Shown here piece by piece: positions 1-8,065 of a DNA stretch of 31,772 nt (position 1 is its first letter; each line of letters starts with the position of its first letter). The stretch spans positions 1-31,772 of the forward strand of contig CBEVGD010000006.1 in the NCBI GenBank assembly GCA_965549355.1. The letters are read 5' to 3'. A model generated the notes under the pieces. It had not been told where the DNA came from. It was given only the letters and a program-made list of their open reading frames with translations, and made no database searches. This DNA is from M55B120 sp965549355 (lineage in GTDB: Bacteria; Actinomycetota; Humimicrobiia; Humimicrobiales; Humimicrobiaceae). The position numbers were made by a program, and so were the translations under genes.

Positions 1-32
1 TTCATTACTTCTAATATAGTTTCTTTTGCCAT
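1..32 (-). CDS. Start of a truncated gene, probably thiamine-type ABC transporter ATPase (thiZ-like)
   Basis: An ATG at 32-30 on the minus strand opens a frame (MAKETILEVM...) that runs off the left edge after ten codons. It begins only 6 nt after the stop of the upstream solute-binding protein gene, in the same direction. ABC importers of the ThiXYZ kind need an ATPase subunit, and none is present elsewhere in the window, so this is the natural place for it. Ten residues are too few to show any family motif; the assignment rests on position alone. Confidence 0.4.
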   Translation of the reverse strand, partial: MAKETILEVM

Positions 33-38
33 ATTGAC

Positions 39-1052
39 CTATTCGGGTAGAAATTCATTTGTATATGCATATTCTGTCTCGAGCATTCTGCCGAGCAGCC
101 CATTATCATGCATCCACCCGCTGAAACCCTCCCAGATATCTTTTTTCATGACCCCCCAGCCTTCGCTGTAGCTTATATAATTTTTTGACAGGTATTTCTG
201 GCTTGCTGTCGCCATCTCCCGGTCAAGCTCGCTATTATCAGATAGGAAAATATCTGCAGCTTCCTGCGGGTTATCTATAGCAAAGCTGTATCCCTTTTCC
301 GTAGCAGAAAGAAAGCTTCTCACAAGGTCCGGATCGTTTTTTATTGTATCTTCACTTGCTATTATTATAGGTGTATAGAAGTCAAGAACAGGGTCGACAT
401 CCTGAAGCAATATGAAGTCTATTGGGAATCCTATAAGCTCCGCCCTTATACCGTCCCATCCATAGTAGATCCATGCAAAATCGACATCTCTCTCAACACT
501 TGTAAAGAAATCAGAGGCACCTATATTTACTATCTCGAGTTTTGAGTAGTCCGCACCATATTTTTCCATTAGCCCCTTAAGCATAGCTTCCTCCATGGGA
601 GAACCCCAGCCTCCATATTTTTTGCCTTCAAAATCAGCAGGGCTCTTGATATTCCTGTCTACCGGAGAAGCAAAACCCGAAGTATTGTGTTGTATTATTG
701 CAGCTATTGCTACCACAGGCAGCGGATCATCTGCTGTCCTTGCATAGGTGACCTGTTCCTGATAGCTGATCCCGAACTCCCCCTTATCTGCAGCTACCAG
801 ATCTGCGCTTCCTCCCTCTGAGGGCTGGATTATCTCGACTTCCATTCCTTCATTAGAATAATAGCCATTTTCTCTGGCAATATATATTCCTGTATGATTG
901 GTATTGGGCACCCAGTCAAGTATTACTGTTATTTTCCTTAGATCTTTATCACCGGCAGCACCGCCTTTGCATGCAGGCAGGCTGATTAAAAGCATTGATG
1001 CTATCAGCAAAACCGAAATGACAGATATGATTCTTTTTCTTTTTAAGATCAT
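39..1052 (-). CDS. thiY: ThiY-like ABC transporter substrate-binding lipoprotein (thiamine precursor uptake)
   Basis: Extracytoplasmic binding protein of the NMT1/THI5-like family, which captures pyrimidine thiamine precursors such as formylaminopyrimidine for import. Residues 1-30 form a basic start, a hydrophobic stretch and a cysteine (LISLPAC), typical of a lipoprotein signal peptide. The mature protein opens with the family hallmark LDWVPNTNHTGIYIA, followed by ENGYY, a GGWGSP segment and the DFAWIYYGWDG region. I chose the ATG at 1052 because AAAGGGG stands 5 nt upstream; an ATG 15 nt earlier has no ribosome binding site. It lies downstream of thiN and thiX, all behind the TPP riboswitch, which supports a thiamine-related ligand. 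The exact ligand (thiamine, HMP or formylaminopyrimidine) cannot be read from sequence. Confidence 0.88.
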   Translation of the reverse strand: MILKRKRIISVISVLLIASMLLISLPACKGGAAGDKDLRKITVILDWVPNTNHTGIYIARENGYYSNEGMEVEIIQPSEGGSADLVAADKGEFGISYQEQVTYARTADDPLPVVAIAAIIQHNTSGFASPVDRNIKSPADFEGKKYGGWGSPMEEAMLKGLMEKYGADYSKLEIVNIGASDFFTSVERDVDFAWIYYGWDGIRAELIGFPIDFILLQDVDPVLDFYTPIIIASEDTIKNDPDLVRSFLSATEKGYSFAIDNPQEAADIFLSDNSELDREMATASQKYLSKNYISYSEGWGVMKKDIWEGFSGWMHDNGLLGRMLETEYAYTNEFLPE

Positions 1053-1094
1053 AAAAACCCCTTTCATATTATTTATTAATTTTCAATATATTCT

Positions 1095-1910
1095 TCACTT
1101 TGTTTTCCTGGGAGCGTGCCCAACAAGTCCGGATTCAGTTTTCGGACGCGCTCCTAACCAGGGCATACTCTTTTTCTCGGCGAGCTCTATTAGCTTTAGA
1201 AGTATTATGCTCAGCACTGTTATTACTATTATTGCCGCAAAGACTCTGTCTGTGGCAAATGATTGTTTTGCCCTTATCATATATACTCCAAGACCGTTTT
1301 TACCACCCACCCATTCCCCGATAGTCGCTCCCATTATGCTATAGGTTGCTGCTATTTTTAGACCTGAGAAGAACCCGGCCAGCGAAGAGGGTATCTTCAC
1401 ATATTTGTAGATCTGCAAACGACTTGAACCCATGGATTTTAGAAGGTCCATAAGCTCCCTGTCCACGCTGGAGAGTGATTGGAGAAGGCTTATGGTTATA
1501 GGAAAGAAGCATATAAGAGTGACTATTACCAGTTTTGGGGTATAGCCATAACCAAACCATATTATAAAAAGCGGGGCTACAATTATTATGGGTATTGTCT
1601 GGGAAATAATGAGTACAGGATAAATTGTCTTTTTAAAGCCAGCAATAGAGTCCATTAGTATTGCTATTATAAAGGACAGTATTATTGCAATAATAAAGCC
1701 TGCAAGCGCCTCATAGAGCGTTATAAGGATATCGTATTGCATAGATCCAAAATTTGTGACAAGGCTCACTATTATGCTGCTCGGAGAGGGGAGTATAAAT
1801 GGCGGAAAGGCCCCGGACCTTGAAAGGCTTTCCCATATGAGAAGCACTGCAATGAAGAAGATAATGGGATAATATCTTTTATTAATATTTTTTAATATTT
1901 TTTTTCTCAT
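1095..1910 (-). CDS. thiX: ThiX-like ABC transporter permease
   Basis: Inner-membrane permease of the SsuC/TauC/ThiX type (BPD_transp_1 fold). About six hydrophobic segments are visible, the first near residues 13-30. The cytoplasmic EAA loop that docks the ATPase is recognisable as LLKSMGSSRLQIYKYVKIP. The C-terminal tail after the last membrane segment is hydrophilic. The ATG at 1910 is preferred over a TTG two codons earlier because AAGAAAG lies about 9 nt before it. The gene starts 13 nt after thiN ends and is followed by the binding-protein gene after about 40 nt, so the three are almost surely cotranscribed. The substrate call rests on operon context, since the permease alone would also fit sulfonate or nitrate importers. 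Confidence 0.85.
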   Translation of the reverse strand: MRKKILKNINKRYYPIIFFIAVLLIWESLSRSGAFPPFILPSPSSIIVSLVTNFGSMQYDILITLYEALAGFIIAIILSFIIAILMDSIAGFKKTIYPVLIISQTIPIIIVAPLFIIWFGYGYTPKLVIVTLICFFPITISLLQSLSSVDRELMDLLKSMGSSRLQIYKYVKIPSSLAGFFSGLKIAATYSIMGATIGEWVGGKNGLGVYMIRAKQSFATDRVFAAIIVITVLSIILLKLIELAEKKSMPWLGARPKTESGLVGHAPRKTK

Positions 1911-1923
1911 GCGCAAGTCTTTC

Positions 1924-2604
1924 TTATAGCTGTTTTATTATAAGCAGCTGGCCTTCCCTTATATCTATCTCTGCTTCTGCAGCGGTAAATATATTACTCA
2001 GGCCCCTTACCGGGCTGAAGTCAAGCTTTTCATTTTTGAGCCCGTATTTCAGTCCTTTTGTCTTTATAAAATATGTATATGGTGCCAGTGAAAAGATAGA
2101 AATCAGATTTCCCGGCTCACCGTCGATGGTACAGGATTTCCCGGCCACAAATATTTCACTGTCACCGGTTAATATTCTTGCATCTATCCCGTCTAATTCC
2201 GGTGAAGCCAGAAGCATTATATTTGCAAATGTATGGTCCATCCTGCCTCCGAGGGCACCTGTGATAATAATATTTTTTATACCCATCCCTGCCGCATGAT
2301 CCACAGCAAGCCGGGTATCGCTTTCATCCTTATCGTGTGAAACGGAAATATACTCTGTCTCTAAGAGCTCCTTTATCTTTTTTTTCTTTATATCCCCGTC
2401 AATACTGTCCATATCTCCGATTATAATATCAGGTTTCAGGCCGAGTTTTAGAGTATTGGATACTCCGCCATCAGCGCTGATTATTATGGCATCACCGTTA
2501 GTGAAGGATCTTGATGCGAGCATTTTGTATATCTTTTCAGGCTGCTCTAACGGTCCATTAGCTATGATGACAGCCTTTTTTGTTTTATTCTTGCTATGAT
2601 TCAT
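1924..2604 (-). CDS. thiN: Thiamine pyrophosphokinase
   Basis: Cytoplasmic enzyme that transfers pyrophosphate from ATP to thiamine, giving TPP directly. Family motifs appear in order: ADGG at residues 44-47, LGLKPDIIIGDMDS at about 54-67 (acidic, metal/ATP site), the HDKDESDT block near 90-97, and GALGGRMDH at 116-124. The C-terminal half is the beta-rich thiamine-binding region. At 226 residues the length is normal. It is the first gene behind the TPP riboswitch and terminator, so TPP should shut off its own production and import. ThiN acts on thiamine, whereas ThiY homologues often bind pyrimidine precursors; the pairing hints that this transporter may deliver thiamine itself. Confidence 0.93.
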   Translation of the reverse strand: MNHSKNKTKKAVIIANGPLEQPEKIYKMLASRSFTNGDAIIISADGGVSNTLKLGLKPDIIIGDMDSIDGDIKKKKIKELLETEYISVSHDKDESDTRLAVDHAAGMGIKNIIITGALGGRMDHTFANIMLLASPELDGIDARILTGDSEIFVAGKSCTIDGEPGNLISIFSLAPYTYFIKTKGLKYGLKNEKLDFSPVRGLSNIFTAAEAEIDIREGQLLIIKQL

Positions 2605-2659
2605 ATTTATACTTTCTTGTTCTGTATTTTCTTTCTCAGGCTCCCGGACCGGCTTAGTT

Positions 2660-2699
2660 TAAAATAAAAAAACTACCAACCTGTCATAGATCAGTAGTT
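2660..2699 (-). terminator. Attenuator of the TPP riboswitch
   Basis: In minus-strand RNA, AACUACUGAUCU pairs with AGGUUGGUAGUU (12 bp, three G-U pairs) around the loop AUGAC, followed directly by a run of seven U, A and four U. It lies between the aptamer and thiN, 55 nt before the start codon. The aptamer's 3' P1 strand contains AGUAG, complementary to CUACU in the terminator's left arm, so an antiterminator can form when P1 is open. Confidence 0.85.
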
Positions 2700-2714
2700 A
2701 AAATTATTATCATT

Positions 2715-2808
2715 CTACTTTTCCTACGCTAGCATTATCTAGATCAGGTTTAGAGGGTCGACAGGATATACCTGTCCTCTCAGCCTTGCCGGCTCCCCTA
2801 AGAAATAG
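2715..2808 (-). promoter_or_regulatory. TPP riboswitch aptamer (THI element)
   Basis: The minus strand carries the conserved THI-box blocks in order: GGGGAGCC, GGCUGAGAGG, a variable P3 hairpin (ACAGGUAUAUCCUGU), GACCCU, ACCUGAUCUAGAUAAUGCUAGC and GUAGGAA. P1 is formed by CUAUUUC at the 5' end and GAAAAGUAG at the 3' end, with a small bulge. The terminator follows within about 16 nt, so the expected mode is premature termination when TPP binds. Its position ahead of thiN-thiX-thiY explains their co-regulation. No convincing -35 could be assigned upstream; minus-strand TATATT at 2844-2839 is a possible -10. Confidence 0.95.
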
Positions 2809-2852
2809 TTTTATTTAATTTTCAAAGAATCTTTTTATAATATAGAAACAAA

Positions 2853-2882
2853 TTGCTATACTATAGAGCTACTGGATAGTAT
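2853..2882 (+). promoter_or_regulatory. Possible sigma-70 promoter of hrcA
   Basis: TTGCTA (2853-2858) and TAGTAT (2877-2882) are separated by 18 nt and lie about 70 nt before the hrcA start. Both hexamers match the consensus only partly. The region is shared with the divergent thi leader. Confidence 0.35.
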
Positions 2883-2950
2883 CATAAAAAAGGTCCGGCA
2901 GCAATAGATAGTCATAAGGCATCGATTCCGGTGTTTGGAAAGTTATATAA

Positions 2951-4003
2951 ATGAAATTTACAAATAGAAAAAAACAGATACTTCAGGAAGTAGTTATAAG
3001 GTTTATAAAGGAAGCTGAGCCGGTCCCGTCTGCAAGGATAGCTTCTGATCTGGATCTGGATATAAGTCCCGCCACAATCAGGAAAGAGATGAATGATCTG
3101 GAGGAAATGGGCTATCTTACCCATCCGCATACTTCTGCCGGCAGGATACCGACGGATATGGGATACCGGTTTTATGTCGATAATATAGCCGGCAAGGAAA
3201 TAAACCCGCTGGTCCGGAAGGAAGAGGATCTGCCTGACATAAGGGCAGAGATATCGAAAAGCATGGGAATAGAAAATGTTCTCAAGCAATCTGCCGAGAT
3301 GCTGGCAAGGATAACAAATTATATTTCCATGGTAGTGGCTCCGAATATATATCAGAGCAAATTCAAGCATCTTGAGCTGCTCAAGTTTGAAGGGGAGGAT
3401 TATCTAATGGTCCTCATAACAGATACCGGAAGAGTCTATAAAATAAATTTCAGGCTTGAGGGGCGCTTTAATGACCTTGATCTACAGAGTGCGGCGAGAG
3501 TCCTTAATTCGAAATTAAGAGATAAAAGCATCATGGATATAAAAGCAGTCAGCATGAAGGAAAACAGTTCAGATGCTCATCTCGTACTTCTTGTAAACAG
3601 GGTGCTGGATCTTATCAAAGGCTGCATGGAGGAAAATGTCCTCCATGACAGGATCTTTGTCCACGGCACCTCAGTTGTTATGCAGCAGCCGGAGTTTGTA
3701 GATATTAAGAACATTCGCCAGATCTTAAACTTTATAGAGAATGAATATCTTCTTATGAAAGTGCTGATGGATTTTTCTGATGATAAAAGGTTTATGGTTA
3801 AGATAGGTACGGAACTTTTCAGCGAAGATTCAAATAGTCTGAGTCTTGTAGCTTCCAGATACAGGATAAAAGGGAATGCTTCCGGTACGATCGGGATACT
3901 GGGTCCGAAAAGAATGGACTATTCACGCGTAATAAATATCCTTGATCTTTTCAGAAAAAACCTCTCCGATTTATTTGACTCAGAGTCCGGCATAGAGGGT
4001 TAG
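2951..4003 (+). CDS. hrcA: Heat-inducible transcription repressor HrcA
   Basis: Repressor that in other bacteria binds the CIRCE operator of groE and dnaK operons and is kept active by GroEL. The N-terminal winged helix is visible at residues 1-75 (NRKKQILQEVVIRFIKEAEP, then SPATIRKEMNDLEEMGYL and HTSAGRIPTDMGYRFYVD). The rest is the GAF-like domain with the inserted dimerisation region. At 350 residues the length is usual. GGAAAG lies 8 nt before the ATG. dnaJ follows after 169 nt, but grpE and dnaK, which often sit between the two, are absent. I see no CIRCE (TTAGCACTC-N9-GAGTGCTAA) in front of hrcA or dnaJ, so its targets probably lie elsewhere in the genome. Confidence 0.95.
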   Translation: MKFTNRKKQILQEVVIRFIKEAEPVPSARIASDLDLDISPATIRKEMNDLEEMGYLTHPHTSAGRIPTDMGYRFYVDNIAGKEINPLVRKEEDLPDIRAEISKSMGIENVLKQSAEMLARITNYISMVVAPNIYQSKFKHLELLKFEGEDYLMVLITDTGRVYKINFRLEGRFNDLDLQSAARVLNSKLRDKSIMDIKAVSMKENSSDAHLVLLVNRVLDLIKGCMEENVLHDRIFVHGTSVVMQQPEFVDIKNIRQILNFIENEYLLMKVLMDFSDDKRFMVKIGTELFSEDSNSLSLVASRYRIKGNASGTIGILGPKRMDYSRVINILDLFRKNLSDLFDSESGIEG

Positions 4004-4125
4004 GAGCCAAAATCCAATTATCGGACAGGATCCCGGGCAATGGAATATTTAAAAAGTATGATACTTGAAAAAACGTAAAGCAACTGGAAAAAAATGATAA
4101 AATGAGTTATTATTTTTGCGCTGTA

Positions 4126-4143
4126 AAATCATAAATATGATTT
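4126..4143 (+). promoter_or_regulatory. Perfect dyad overlapping the likely dnaJ promoter
   Basis: AAATCATA and TATGATTT form an 8-bp inverted repeat around a 2-nt centre. The right half contains TATGAT (4136-4141), a good -10 about 30 nt before the dnaJ start. The matching -35 is weak (TTTTTG at 4113, 17-nt spacing). A repressor bound here would cover the -10. The dyad does not resemble CIRCE. Confidence 0.45.
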
Positions 4144-4172
4144 AGTGAATATATATTTTAAGGGGACTTTAA

Positions 4173-5264
4173 TTGGTTGAGACAAAAAGAGATTATTATG
4201 AAGTGCTCGGTATTTCCCGGACATGCACAGTAATTGAAATTAAAAAAGCTTATAGAAAGCTTGCAAGGCAATATCATCCCGATGTTAATAATGGTGACCT
4301 GGGGGCTGAAAATAAATTCAAGGAAATGTCGGAGGCATATGCCGTGCTTTCCAATGAAGAAAAGAGAAGCCAGTATGACAGGTTTGGATTCTCCAGAAAC
4401 CTCTTTGAAGAAGCGGATTTTGGGGATGTGTTTTCAGAATTTGGCTTCGGGGATATATTTAGTACATTTTTTGGATCCGGTTTTGGCGGAGGGTTTGGCA
4501 GAGGCGGCAGAAGAGCCAGAAGCAGGGGTTCTGATATTGGGATAGAGACAGAAGTAAGCTTCAGGGAATCAGCTTTTGGAATAAAAAAAGAAATAGAATA
4601 TGAAGTAGAAGATATATGTAAAGAATGCGGGGGAAGCGGCGCCGGAGAAAGCGGCGGGGTAGAGACATGTTCCCAGTGCGGCGGAATGGGAAAGGTAAGA
4701 GTCACTAGGCAGACCCTTATTGGAAATGTAATAACTACCGCGGACTGCGATAAGTGCAGCGGAACGGGAAAAATAATAAAGAATCCATGCAATCGATGCA
4801 GGGGCCAGGGCCATCACAGCATAAAAAAGAAAATAAAAGTCGATATTCCTGCAGGCATACATCACGGCGACAGGCTGAAGGTATCAGGAAAGGGAAACTC
4901 ATCTGGAAGCGATTCGATAAATGGGGATCTCTTCATCACGGTCAGGATAGCCGTACACCCTGGATTTGAAAGGGACGAAGATAATGTACTCTCAGAGATA
5001 AAAATATCATTTGCCCAGGCTGCGCTTGGCTTGAGATTGGAAACCGGTACCCTGGACGGACCCGAGAAGATAAGGATAAAGCCCGGAACCCAGCCGGAGA
5101 CAAAGATCATATTAAGGTCCAGGGGCTTTGTCCAGCTTAATGGCTATAGAAGAGGAGATCATATCATAAATATAAGGGTAGAGATCCCTACAAGACTGAG
5201 CAGGCAGGAGAAAGAGATGCTTATCGGCTATGCCAGAGCAAGGAAAGAACCTGTGGGCCGATAA
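4173..5264 (+). CDS. dnaJ: Molecular chaperone DnaJ (Hsp40)
   Basis: Co-chaperone that hands unfolded proteins to DnaK and stimulates its ATPase. The J domain covers residues 6-72 with the essential HPD at 35-37. A Gly/Phe-rich linker follows (about 74-115). The zinc domain has four CxxCxGxG-like repeats, with cysteine pairs at 149/152, 166/169, 192/195 and 206/209. The C-terminal client-binding domains run to residue 363. This is a full type I DnaJ. The start is TTG, supported by AGGGGA 6 nt upstream; translation then begins at VETKRDYYEVLGI as in the family. It is separated from its usual partners grpE and dnaK. Confidence 0.96.
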   Translation: MVETKRDYYEVLGISRTCTVIEIKKAYRKLARQYHPDVNNGDLGAENKFKEMSEAYAVLSNEEKRSQYDRFGFSRNLFEEADFGDVFSEFGFGDIFSTFFGSGFGGGFGRGGRRARSRGSDIGIETEVSFRESAFGIKKEIEYEVEDICKECGGSGAGESGGVETCSQCGGMGKVRVTRQTLIGNVITTADCDKCSGTGKIIKNPCNRCRGQGHHSIKKKIKVDIPAGIHHGDRLKVSGKGNSSGSDSINGDLFITVRIAVHPGFERDEDNVLSEIKISFAQAALGLRLETGTLDGPEKIRIKPGTQPETKIILRSRGFVQLNGYRRGDHIINIRVEIPTRLSRQEKEMLIGYARARKEPVGR

Positions 5265-5324
5265 AGAATGGTCCATCAGATAAGATATAGCTTCTTCCAA
5301 AATATAATAAAGGCATTATAAAAA

Positions 5325-6068
5325 ATGAGTTATCCATATCTGTTCATCGATCCGGATCAGGCTGTTGATAATATAATCAGAATCACAGATAGAGATGACC
5401 TGAAGCATCTTTTTGGACCCTTAAGAGGCAAACCGGGGGATACTGTGTATTTCTCTGATGATGAAAGCCGGAAATACAGGACGGCCGTGAAAGAAATAAG
5501 CAAAAAAGAAGCTGTTTTTGAGATAAAAGAGAAGTCGTCTATTAAAAAGAGCATGCCCCGGATAACATTATTCCAGTGCATATTGAAAAAAAATGCAATG
5601 GAGCTTGTTATACAAAAAACCACAGAAATAGGAATATCCTGCATAGTGCCTGTAATAAGTGAAAGAACTGTATCTGATATAATCGGCAATAGCTCCAAAT
5701 TGGAAAGATGGCAGAAGATATCCGATGAAGCTTCAAAGCAGTGTAAAAGGGATTTTAAGTGTATTATAAATGCTCCGGTAAAGATAGACAGTATCTCCAC
5801 AGATCATTATGACCATTTCTTTTTTCTTCATGAGGAGGCGTCCGGTAGCGGCAGGGCCAATATGGAAAGTATCTTCAGGACGATGTACGGAGCAAAGAAC
5901 ATCGCATACCTTATAGGCCCGGAAGGAGGACTCACAGCAAATGAAGCTATGATCCTGAAGAATAAAAAAGCGGCAGCAGCAAATCTTGGAAAGAATATAT
6001 TAAGAGCAGAGACTGCTGCGATTTATTTTTTATCGGTGATGGATTTCTATATAAAATCAAACCGATAA
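5325..6068 (+). CDS. rsmE: 16S rRNA (uracil1498-N3)-methyltransferase RsmE
   Basis: SAM-dependent SPOUT methyltransferase that modifies U1498 of 16S rRNA near the decoding site of the 30S subunit. The N-terminal PUA-like part (residues about 1-75) carries HLFGPLRGKPGD. The C-terminal knotted fold shows the hallmark segments QKTTEIGI, LIGPEGGLTANEA and LGKNILRAETAAI, which form the SAM site. At 247 residues the length is typical. AAAGG lies about 12 nt before the ATG. It follows dnaJ by 60 nt; prmA, which often separates dnaJ and rsmE in Firmicutes, is absent. Confidence 0.95.
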   Translation: MSYPYLFIDPDQAVDNIIRITDRDDLKHLFGPLRGKPGDTVYFSDDESRKYRTAVKEISKKEAVFEIKEKSSIKKSMPRITLFQCILKKNAMELVIQKTTEIGISCIVPVISERTVSDIIGNSSKLERWQKISDEASKQCKRDFKCIINAPVKIDSISTDHYDHFFFLHEEASGSGRANMESIFRTMYGAKNIAYLIGPEGGLTANEAMILKNKKAAAANLGKNILRAETAAIYFLSVMDFYIKSNR

Positions 6069-6137
6069 AAACCCTTAAAGAGCTATCCCGTATTTTTATA
6101 AAAGATTTTTTACAGTAATTTAAACAGGTATGGATTT

Positions 6138-7457
6138 ATGAGATTTTCTATAAACACACTGGGATGCAAAGTGAACCTCTGTGAATCAGACGAGATATCA
6201 AATAGACTTATAATGCTTGGATTTCAAAGAGTCGACTACAGGAATGGAGATCCACATATCTGCATCATCAATACATGCACCGTGACCGCTGAAAGCGACC
6301 GCAAAGCGAGACAGCTTACAAGGAGGATGAGAAATACAAATAAAGAGGCAAAGATCATTGTAACCGGGTGCTTCGTAAAACAAAACCGTAAGTTTTTAGA
6401 AGATAATAAAGTGGACCTGATGCTGGATAATGATAAAAAGAAGGATATTCAGGGCCTGATGGAAAGTATAATAAAGAAGACCGGAAAAGAGCCTATTATA
6501 AATAAATATAGGGAAACGGATAGATTTAAGAGATCTGAGACTTCATGTATTAGATATGCGCAGAAGCATTCAAGGCCGTTAATAAAGATACAGGATGGAT
6601 GTGAACAAAACTGTACCTATTGCATCATTCCGAAAGTAAGGGGTGAATATAGAAGTACTGAAAGCGTAAAAGTAATCAAGAAGGTAAAAGAACTCGAAAA
6701 AAATGGTTTTGAAGAAGCTGTTTTGACCGGGATCCATATCGGGAAATATGGAGTGGATCTGGAGAATAATTATGGGCTTGACCGGCTGGTCGGGGATATA
6801 TTATCGAATACGGGTATAAAAAGATTAAGAATAAGCTCGATTGAAATAAATGAAATAGATGACAGGCTTCTTTCTGTTATATCAAAAAACAGGGAAAGAA
6901 TAGCTCCCCACTTCCATATACCGCTTCAGAGCGGCAGTGATACAGTGCTCAGAAAGATGGCAAGACCATATACTGCCGCGTATTTTACGAAAAAGGTATC
7001 CAGAATAAGAAAAGTATTGCCGGATATTACAATAACTACTGATGTAATGGTAGGTTTTCCGGGGGAATCAGATGAGGATTTTAGCAGTACATTTGAAATG
7101 GTAGGGAAAATAGGATTTAGCAAACTTCACGTTTTTAAATATTCTCCGAGACCCGGGACAAAGGCCTTTGAATTCAAAGATGGAGTAGAGGGGGCCTTAA
7201 AGTCTAAAAGAAGCAGCGTGCTGAGAGGATACGGGGAAAGGTCCAGAGATCTATTTATTAATAAAAACATAGGAAAGAAACACATTGTTGCAGCAGATAT
7301 GATCGATCCTGCAAGCAGTATAATATCAGGGACATCCGGAAATTATATAAAAATATATTTTAGGGCAGGTCCTGGTTTTGAGAAAATACGCGGGAGGCTT
7401 ATTGAAATGATAACAATAGAGAAATACAGGGATGGATTATTTGCCTCCCGGATTTAA
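6138..7457 (+). CDS. mtaB: tRNA (t6A37) methylthiotransferase MtaB
   Basis: Radical SAM enzyme that adds a 2-methylthio group to t6A37 of tRNAs reading ANN codons. The N-terminal UPF0004 domain carries its cluster cysteines at C10 (NTLGCKVN), C47 (NTCTVT) and C78 (VTGCF). The radical SAM cysteines form CxxxCxxC at 155, 159 and 162, followed by the IIPKVRGEYRS stretch. The C-terminal part is a TRAM-like domain. MtaB, rather than MiaB or RimO, is indicated by NTLGCKVN and the short C-terminus. AGGT lies about 9 nt before the ATG. This lineage uses AAA and AUA codons heavily, which fits a need for t6A-based modification. Confidence 0.93.
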   Translation: MRFSINTLGCKVNLCESDEISNRLIMLGFQRVDYRNGDPHICIINTCTVTAESDRKARQLTRRMRNTNKEAKIIVTGCFVKQNRKFLEDNKVDLMLDNDKKKDIQGLMESIIKKTGKEPIINKYRETDRFKRSETSCIRYAQKHSRPLIKIQDGCEQNCTYCIIPKVRGEYRSTESVKVIKKVKELEKNGFEEAVLTGIHIGKYGVDLENNYGLDRLVGDILSNTGIKRLRISSIEINEIDDRLLSVISKNRERIAPHFHIPLQSGSDTVLRKMARPYTAAYFTKKVSRIRKVLPDITITTDVMVGFPGESDEDFSSTFEMVGKIGFSKLHVFKYSPRPGTKAFEFKDGVEGALKSKRSSVLRGYGERSRDLFINKNIGKKHIVAADMIDPASSIISGTSGNYIKIYFRAGPGFEKIRGRLIEMITIEKYRDGLFASRI

Positions 7458-7539
7458 TTAATTTAATAAAATGCATTATAATCAGATAGATATCAGTAAA
7501 AACATGAATATTATAATATGAAGGCAAAGCTAAATAAAA

Positions 7540-7567
7540 TTGTAAAATCTATAAAAAATAGTATAAT
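7540..7567 (+). promoter_or_regulatory. Sigma-70 promoter of the HIT-phoH-pgpH-ybeY-GNAT-era operon
   Basis: TTGTAA (7540-7545), 16 nt, then a perfect TATAAT (7562-7567). Transcription would start near 7574, giving a leader of about 78 nt. It is the only good promoter in the 194-nt spacer after mtaB, and the next five genes are close-packed. Confidence 0.65.
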
Positions 7568-7651
7568 GACCGATTCAGGACAAAAATCTGGGGAATTTTA
7601 AATATATCTTTGTGTATTGTCCGGATCTATGCGGAGCCAAGAGGTATAAAA

Positions 7652-7996
7652 ATGGCAGATTGTCTTTTTTGTAAGATTATAAATAGAGAAATAGAAAGCG
7701 ATATTGTATATGAGGATGATCATATACTGGTATTTAAGGACATAAACCCGGCAGCGCCTGTCCATCTTCTTGCCGTACCCAAGAAGCATGTCAGCTCGAT
7801 CATGGAAATCAATAAATTAAAAAACTCCGAAATAAATAAGATAATGGAAACAATAAAAAAAATAGCCGGGGATTTTGGCCTTGACAAAAAAGGCTTCAGA
7901 GTAGTCATAAATACAGGTCCCGATGGAGGGCAATCAGTGGACCATCTTCATTTTCATATACTGGGTCGGAGAAGATTTGAATGGCCTCCGGGGTAA
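7652..7996 (+). CDS. HIT family (histidine triad) nucleotide-binding protein
   Basis: Small HINT-type protein; relatives hydrolyse purine nucleoside phosphoramidates such as AMP-lysine, though cellular roles vary. It opens with CLFCKIINREI, a zinc-binding Cys pair at residues 4 and 7. The central part has FKDINPAAPVHLLAVPKKH. The catalytic triad is HLHFHIL near residues 102-108, followed by the short tail GRRRFEWPPG. I start at the ATG at 7652, with AGAGG 7 nt upstream; an in-frame TTG 14 codons earlier has no site and adds residues not seen in the family. It sits in front of phoH as in several Gram-positive genomes. Confidence 0.92.
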   Translation: MADCLFCKIINREIESDIVYEDDHILVFKDINPAAPVHLLAVPKKHVSSIMEINKLKNSEINKIMETIKKIAGDFGLDKKGFRVVINTGPDGGQSVDHLHFHILGRRRFEWPPG

Positions 7997-8065
7997 AGTT
8001 GCCGCTATTATGCATATATAGCTTAATAGAAGGTATTATAATCAGATTTTTTAAGGAGGGGTATT

